Source: Camellia lanceoleosa (taxonomy: Eukaryota; Streptophyta; Magnoliopsida; Ericales; Theaceae). From it: a stretch of DNA of 64,000 nucleotides. The position numbers and the translations under genes are program-made. The stretch is from contig CM045767.1 of NCBI GenBank assembly GCA_025200525.1, positions 6,848,804-6,912,803 on the forward strand, given 5' to 3'. Each line of letters begins with the position of its first letter. Position 1 is the first letter of the stretch. The notes beneath the pieces were generated by a model. It had not been told where the DNA came from. It worked only from the letters and a program-made list of their open reading frames with translations, and made no database searches. Of the stretch, positions 58,486 through 64,000 are shown piece by piece.

Positions 58486-60111
58486 CTGCAAAACATGGTT
58501 GGTGAAAGTATAAATTGTGTAGGATTTCTAAAATTGTCACATGAACTATACATGTTTTGCACTTTCATTGAACACATTTCGCAGAAACAGAGGTATGGAT
58601 GCAGGAGGTCTAAATGAAAGTGTTTGGGAATTGTGGTGGGCGCATTGTATATGGTTTAATTCTTAAAAATTTTCCATCTTTAATATTGTCTCAAAACATT
58701 TCCAATTATATGATATGACAAGAATCTCAAAATACAACAAAATTTTCAAAACACAAACAATAAGACTTTAAGTTTGAAATAGGGCAACCCATATCCCTAA
58801 CTTCTACCAATCTCCATAGTTCATATTGTTAGGCGTCTCCAATACTTTATCTTTTGTTTCATCAAATTTAAAATGTACAAATTGGTTTTTAACGTTAACA
58901 CCAAATCAAGATTAAATTGAGAATATCTCAAAAATTTTATCAAATTAAGGATGCTCGAACTTTTTACCTAATTCTCAGTAGATAGCCATTAGCTTTACAA
59001 GGCTATTAGACAATGCATGAGTGTCGAAGACCGGCCAAATATCGGCGGTTGTCTCCAGTTGATCCTGCCTTACAAAATTGCCTATTGTAGAATTTGAAAA
59101 TTTTACCTTTGGTTAGTTAACCAAATTGAACATCTCCTAGTTGTCCTCCTAATCAATCGATGATTTGATAACGTTGGGAATGCTATTAAAAACTCATATT
59201 TAGTACTTCAACACAACAACCCATCATTATCATTTTCATTTTAAAAAAAAAAATTTGCTGATTCATCTTTCAGCTTAGCACGAAATTCATTTTGATGCCA
59301 TTACAAATAAGACAAACATATATGACATTTATATATTAAAAATATATTTTTTTGAAAATTATATGAGGAACCGAGTTAGTGACTGAGAGTCGTATCATAG
59401 CTAAGAATAAGATAAACATATGGCATATGCATAAAAAATTAAATATATATATAAATATAAATATAGGGTATTATTATTCAAAATTAAAAATTAAACTCAA
59501 TTTTTAAGTACTTTGACAATTAATTAGGATATTGAAAATATATTTTTTCTTATATATTCTTTAATTATTAATCAATCATATCTATTATATACAAAATGAA
59601 TCTAAAAAGTTTACTTCTATAATATTTTCCTATGCAACATTCATGTAGCTAGGTAGGTTTGTGATTTTGGTTTCCATTTTGGCCTCGTTTGGAAAATTGA
59701 CTATTTTAATATGCAAATTCTATTTTCACACACCACATTGTCTCTGTGCACATCTTTTCTCACTCCACTCATTTAGTAATTTGATTCTAAGGCATTTATC
59801 TCAATCCACATCCCACATTTCAAATATACCCATTTAATAAAAAATGTGTGTACATCCTCATATTAGCCCACACAAATATTCGTGGGAGTTGTACTATACC
59901 GGCAAGGCCTGCCATGATTGATGACAATCAGATTGAACCTTACAAACTAAATGTTCAGTTCCAGTAATATATTCATCTAGGTTCTGTATTTCAATTCGTT
60001 TCATGCTTGTTTGTTTATGTTTTTGGTGTAAAATTATATCTGGGTTTGAAATTTTCTTTTTGATTTGGAATTTGGATCAGTTGAATTTTGATAGTTTGTT
60101 ATTTTATGCAG
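58486..60111. other. AT-rich spacer, no gene recognised
   Basis: No coding homology or clear element ends. A MITE-like start (GGCCTCGTTTGGAAAATTG) occurs near 59682, and a TATATATAAATATAAATATA stretch near 59443. Confidence 0.5.
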
Positions 60112-60239
60112 TTTGAGTCTTTTGAAATCTGCAGTTTCACTCACATGTAACCATGTATTTTGCAATAAGTTCTTTGTTGGAAATGGTTTGGAAAAATTTG
60201 GGTATATAGCAGATTTTTTCCTAACTTTGGTCTATTATT

Positions 60240-61200
60240 TAGGTGGGACCCGTACGTCGATTTTCACAAGTCAAAGTTGTAACGCGTTCTATGTCGTGTT
60301 GTGATTCACGTGGTATATTTGGTTGCTCAAAACCATTATCAAGTGAATGGGAAATTGAAGCCAAAGTGTGTTCCATGGAAATTGAGTTTTTGTGGAAATT
60401 CTTTAAAGGTTTAAATAAGGCTTGTCCCACATTGATTTGGTGGGAAGTTTTGAATGGGTTTATAAGGCATGAGATTGGAATTTGGGGTGTGCCCCAAGGG
60501 GTACCCAAGTGTTTTAGAGAGGGAGGTTATGGGCAAAATGGGCTAGACCCATTGGACCCAAAAATCACCACACGTCGCCACCGTTCGTCCAAGCGCACAA
60601 GTGCGTGGTGTGAGGTTGGGTTGGGCTTGTCCGACCCAATACCTATCTTTTTAGGTCAAAAACATTTGAATTTTATTTTATTTTTTGAAAAATAAAATTC
60701 ATAATTCAAATTAAATCCGGAAATAAACTGGTCCGATTTTTTTTTCTGTACACCCAAACAGGTCCCTTCCCGATTTTATCTGTTTGAATTTTGAACCCAA
60801 CAGATTCAAATCTGTTTAAATTCAAAACCAAACAGGTTTCATACCTGTTCAAACAGGTTTGCACCTATTTAATTCAAAACCTGCAGCCACCAATACATCT
60901 ATAAATAGGACAGCCCTTATTTGATGTTTTACATTCAGAAATTTTATACTTCACCTCTGCAAATTTATTCTTCATTTTGCTACATTTTATTTTTTGTGAG
61001 AAAGAGTATAAACACTTAATGTGTTCGTTAGGCAAACAATTTGTAGTGCTGTTATTGTTTGTAGTTGATCATTTCATCCTGGGAGATAGACGCCCACATT
61101 CTGAAAGCATCGTAGAGAGGATGAATCTGTTTTAAGAATATAGTGTCAAACACTGGACTTGATCAGAATAATATTCAAGATATTAATCAAGTAAGTTAAT
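60240..61200 (+). mobile_element. LTR-like insert in the RING-fragment intron
   Basis: A CTATAAATAGGACAGCCC box near 60899 is followed about 30 bases later by a T-rich, CTTCACCTCTGC-type leader. Further on come GGAGATAGACGCCCACATTC and GCATCGTAGAGAGGATGAAT. This layout resembles the promoter and R/U5 part of a copia LTR. No pol sequence, primer site or second LTR is visible, so it may be a solo LTR. Its edges are not defined. Confidence 0.35.
60243..60695 (+). other. Unassigned 150-codon open frame
   Basis: An open frame starts in the RING intron and ends at TAA near 60693. Composition is moderately balanced (several Cys and Trp), unlike the low-complexity frames elsewhere. I recognise no domain, signal peptide or membrane segment. 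It overlaps the LTR-like insert and may be chance reading of LTR DNA. I make no functional claim. Confidence 0.2.
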
Positions 61201-61771
61201 TATTTATTTTCTGATTTTATTATTATTTATTTAAATCAGATTTTAATTTTGTTTTGGTAACAAAATAAAATCTATTTTTATTTATTTAAATTCTATTTTT
61301 AGTTTGATTTTTGTAATCAAACATTTTTCTCTCTTTTTCTTTATTTCTTTTGTATTCTATTTGTTGTTAAGTACACAAACAGAATTAATTTTTTTTTTAA
61401 ATACAGTAAAGATTGCCCTACATTCTTCTGATTCAGTTTCATGCCCTGGGCTTTACATTTTTGTTTATTTATTTATTTATTTCATTAATGTACAAATCTA
61501 TATATGACATTTGATAATGTGGAAGCAGAAGCCTAATACTTTGTGTTGTTTCTATTGTTTTCAGTTTATGTATTGAGAAATCTATGAAATCAAATTCTAG
61601 TTGTCCAGTTTGTAAGGTTCAATATGACTGTGTGAAATATGTGGATGGATGTCTATCTTGGTTATTTTATTTAAAGGTAAATTTGTAATAAAAATAAAGT
61701 TCATTAAGTGTGGACAGAGACAATATGATGTGTGAAAATAGAATTTCCCATTTTAGGCTATTTTAGTTTTT

Positions 61772-62869
61772 GGATAAATTACACTTTGCCCCCTAAAGTT
61801 TCACCTATCTCTCACTTTAGCCCTTTAAGTTTAATTTTTCCCACTTTGGCCCTTCACGTTTCCAATAATTTTCACTTTGGCCCTTTAAGTTTGATTTTTC
61901 CTACTTTAGCCCTTCATATTTATAATCCTTCCCACTTTACTCCTAGACTAACTTCTATCTAAAAAACTAACAGAATCTGCCACATCACCAACCCATCACT
62001 CACGTGTGATATAAAAATTCAAAAAATGAAAAATAAAAAAATTGATATTTTTTTTTTAGTCTTTTGTAAACTTTTTTTCAAATTTATTCATAGACATTAT
62101 TACATTATAGATGCATCTAACTTAGATGCACCTAAAAAACATAAAAACAAATTTAATTAAAAGAAAAAAAAGTTCTATAAGCTCCATATGTGATGTAAAA
62201 AATTTACTAAAGATGCAAAAATTGAAAATTTGAAAACAAAAAAATTGAATTTTTTTTTTAGTCTTTTGTGAATTTTTTTTTTCAAATTTATTCATAAACA
62301 TTATTACATTATAGATGCATCTAACTTAGACGCACTTAAAAAATATAAAAACAAATTTAACTAAAAAAATAAAAAAGTACATTAAAAAAAAAACGATAGG
62401 AAACTTTTCATTTCAGAATTGACAATACAGATATTTGAGTCAGCATATTTTCATTTTTTTCATCTTTAGTTAACTTTTTGCTTTTTTTAGTTAAATTTGT
62501 TTTTATTTTTTTAGGTGCATCTAATCTAGATGCATTTGTAATGTAATAATGTTTATAAATAAATTTGAAAAAAAAAGTTCACTAAAGACTAAAAAAAAAA
62601 ATTCAATTTTTTGTTCTATATTTTTCATTTTTTGCATCTTAAGTGAATTTTTTACATCACACATGGAGCTGATATGTTGGTGATGTGGCAGATTCTATTA
62701 ATTTTTTAGATGGAAGTTAGTCTATGAGTGAAGTGAGAAGGATTGCAAACATAAAGGGCCAAAGTGGGAATGATTGCAAACGTGAAAGGCCAAAGTAGAA
62801 AAAATCAAATTTAAAGGGTCAAAGTAGGAAATGGGTGAAACTTTAGAGGGGGCAAAGTGTAATTTACCC
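61772..62869. mobile_element. Mutator-like foldback element with 10-bp target duplication
   Basis: TTTAGTTTTT lies exactly on both sides (61762-61771 and 62870-62879). The ends GGATAAATTACACTTTGCCC and (inverted) GGGTAAATTACACTTTGCCC open inverted repeats of about 400 bp per arm, including CACTTTGGCCCTT repeats and GATGCATCTAA motifs. A part of the arm (GTCTTTTGTRAACTTTTTTT through ATAGATGCATCTAACTTAGA) is repeated in tandem in the middle (about 62040-62130 and 62260-62340). No coding sequence. Confidence 0.92.
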
Positions 62870-63031
62870 TTTAGTTTTTAATTATTTTAGTAGGCTAAAA
62901 TTTTTATATTTGAAAAGATGATTGAATTTTTTTTGTAGTTGAATATGATATTTGTAAAAAAAAAAAGTGAAATAATTATGAATTTAATGTGACATTATAT
63001 CTTATTAATTATTTTAATCTATTTTATTTTT

Positions 63032-63391
63032 GGATAAATTACAAATACACTCCCTGAGGTTTGTTTAAAATATAGATTGCCCCTTATAGTTTGAAATATT
63101 ACAAATACCCTCTTATTAAAAAATTTTATTTAACAGAATTAATTAAAAAAATAAAATTCATAATTGTTTTCCTATATAATAATTAAATTACCTAAATTAT
63201 TAATTAAAACATATTTTTAATATCATTAAAAACTATTAATTGACTTTATGTTAATTGACTTGATGATTTATTAATAAAAGAAACAATTTGTTATGAAATT
63301 AAAAATCTCAAAGAATGAAATATAATTTTTAAAATCATAAAGAATAATTTGTATTTTGATCAAATCTCAAAAGATATATTTTTAATTTACC
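63032..63391. mobile_element. Second copy of the MITE at 49607
   Basis: It starts GGATAAATTACAAATACACT and ends TTTTAATTTACC. The flanks ATTTTATTTTT and TTTTATTTTATTTTT are consistent with a T-rich duplication of about 9 bases. The interior matches 49607-49942 along its length. No coding sequence. Confidence 0.75.
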
Positions 63392-64000
63392 TTTTATTTT
63401 ATTTTTTATAAATTAACTAAAAAATGACCCAAAACCCACGTGCCAAACCGGGCCTTTGTCTACATTTCAAAGCCTCGTTCGCTATCGAACATTGGAAACA
63501 ACGGAAAGGGTGGGTGGGTGGTTGGTCGCCTCAAACTTCCAAGATATGACTTTTCCGGGAAAAACACGTCACGAAAATCTTACACAGGAATTACATATTA
63601 CGTGGCATAAGAGCATCTTATTTAATTTAATTTTAAATTTAAGTAAAAAAATTGATTTAATAAAAATTATTTTATCAAATTTTCATCAAAATCTTTTTTA
63701 AAAATTCCCATGTTATCTCAAATTTGATAAAAATAATCATTTTCGATGCACTATCTTTTTAAATTTTCATCAAATTTTATTTTAATGAACCGTTTAATAG
63801 ATTCTCAATTTGATAAAAAATAATAACTCGTCCTTAATTTGATAAATATTTAATGAAAGGTTTGTAAATAAATTTTAAATATTTTTTTATCAAATTTAAA
63901 TTTGATAAAAAAAAAGAAGATGAAACATTAGAAAAGATCAAAGACACTACTGTATTTCTTGTGCATTCAACCGTTGGTATCACATAATAAAAATTGAGAT
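63392..64000. other. AT-rich end of window, no gene recognised
   Basis: The phrases AAATTTGATAAAAA and its inverse TTTTTATCAAATTT recur many times, suggesting another AT-rich non-autonomous element. An 81-codon frame near 63456 matches nothing I know. Confidence 0.45.

Larger units (their letters stand above)
60112..61631 (+). pseudogene. BRCA1/BARD1-type RING finger fragment
   Basis: Exon A (60112-60165, after TTTATGCAG) reads LSLLKSAVSLTCNHVFCN. Exon B (from 61565, after TTGTTTTCAG) reads LCIEKSMKSNSSCPVCKVQ. Joined in phase they give the C-x-H-x2-C, C and C-x2-C part of a C3HC4 RING as found in plant BRCA1 and BARD1, which act together as ubiquitin ligase in DNA repair. The first C-x2-C pair should lie on an upstream exon, which I do not see. 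The donor after exon A reads AATAAGTT where AAGTAAGTT is expected, so one G appears lost. After CKVQYDC the frame leaves the family. A retroelement-like insert fills the 1.4-kb intron. This is a fragment or relic, not a complete gene. Confidence 0.75.

Noticed and set aside
1..64000. tRNA, rRNA or microRNA genes
   Set aside because: I looked for tRNA-like GGTTCGA arms and rRNA motifs and saw none. The hairpins found are MITE-type and have no evidence of being microRNA precursors.

Overview
This is a eudicot plant nuclear sequence. It is AT-rich, with GT-AG introns, chloroplast-type lipoxygenase and plant urease exons, and dense retrotransposons and miniature inverted-repeat elements (MITEs). 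I cannot name the species. I found no intact host gene. The recognisable genes are three broken ones: urease, a 13-lipoxygenase and a BRCA1/BARD1-type RING fragment. Everything else is transposable elements and AT-rich spacer.

Layout. 1-6232: nested elements without host genes (a 2.3 kb foldback element, then a hAT-like remnant split by a Harbinger-like insert). 6233-13023: a head-to-head inverted duplication of the urease 5' region, with arms of about 2.4 kb around a 2.0 kb spacer. The spacer is a 5'-truncated Ty1-copia element with its 3' LTR. 11000-29440: a urease pseudogene on the + strand. Its N-terminal exons run to 19611 and its C-terminal exons lie at 29056-29440. The catalytic-core exons are absent from the visible sequence, but a 100-N assembly gap lies in this interval. 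Its introns hold a LINE fragment, MITEs and a copia element (19847-27666, minus strand, 5-bp target duplication) that carries further nested insertions.

29441-37454 is AT-rich spacer with MITEs. 37460-46971 is a structurally complete, coding-decayed Ty3-gypsy chromovirus on the minus strand, with 2.05 kb LTRs, a 5-bp target duplication, an initiator-Met primer site and a polypurine tract. 46977-49942 is spacer with hairpin elements. One of these ends 78 bp before the lipoxygenase start codon.

50021-56997 is a nine-exon lipoxygenase gene (+), well preserved except for two frameshifts, one nonsense codon and a probable in-frame deletion. 57651-58476 and 61772-62869 are long-terminal-inverted-repeat elements with perfect 9- and 10-bp target duplications (Mutator-like). 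60112-61631 is a RING-finger fragment split by an intron with a damaged donor site and a retroelement-like insert.

The genes do not form a pathway. The window reads as a mobile-element-rich graveyard that records successive nested insertions. The points most worth checking are the urease palindrome with a truncated copia element at its centre, the lipoxygenase lesions, and a recurrent one-base deletion in the gypsy LTR palindromes that suggests base-level assembly errors.
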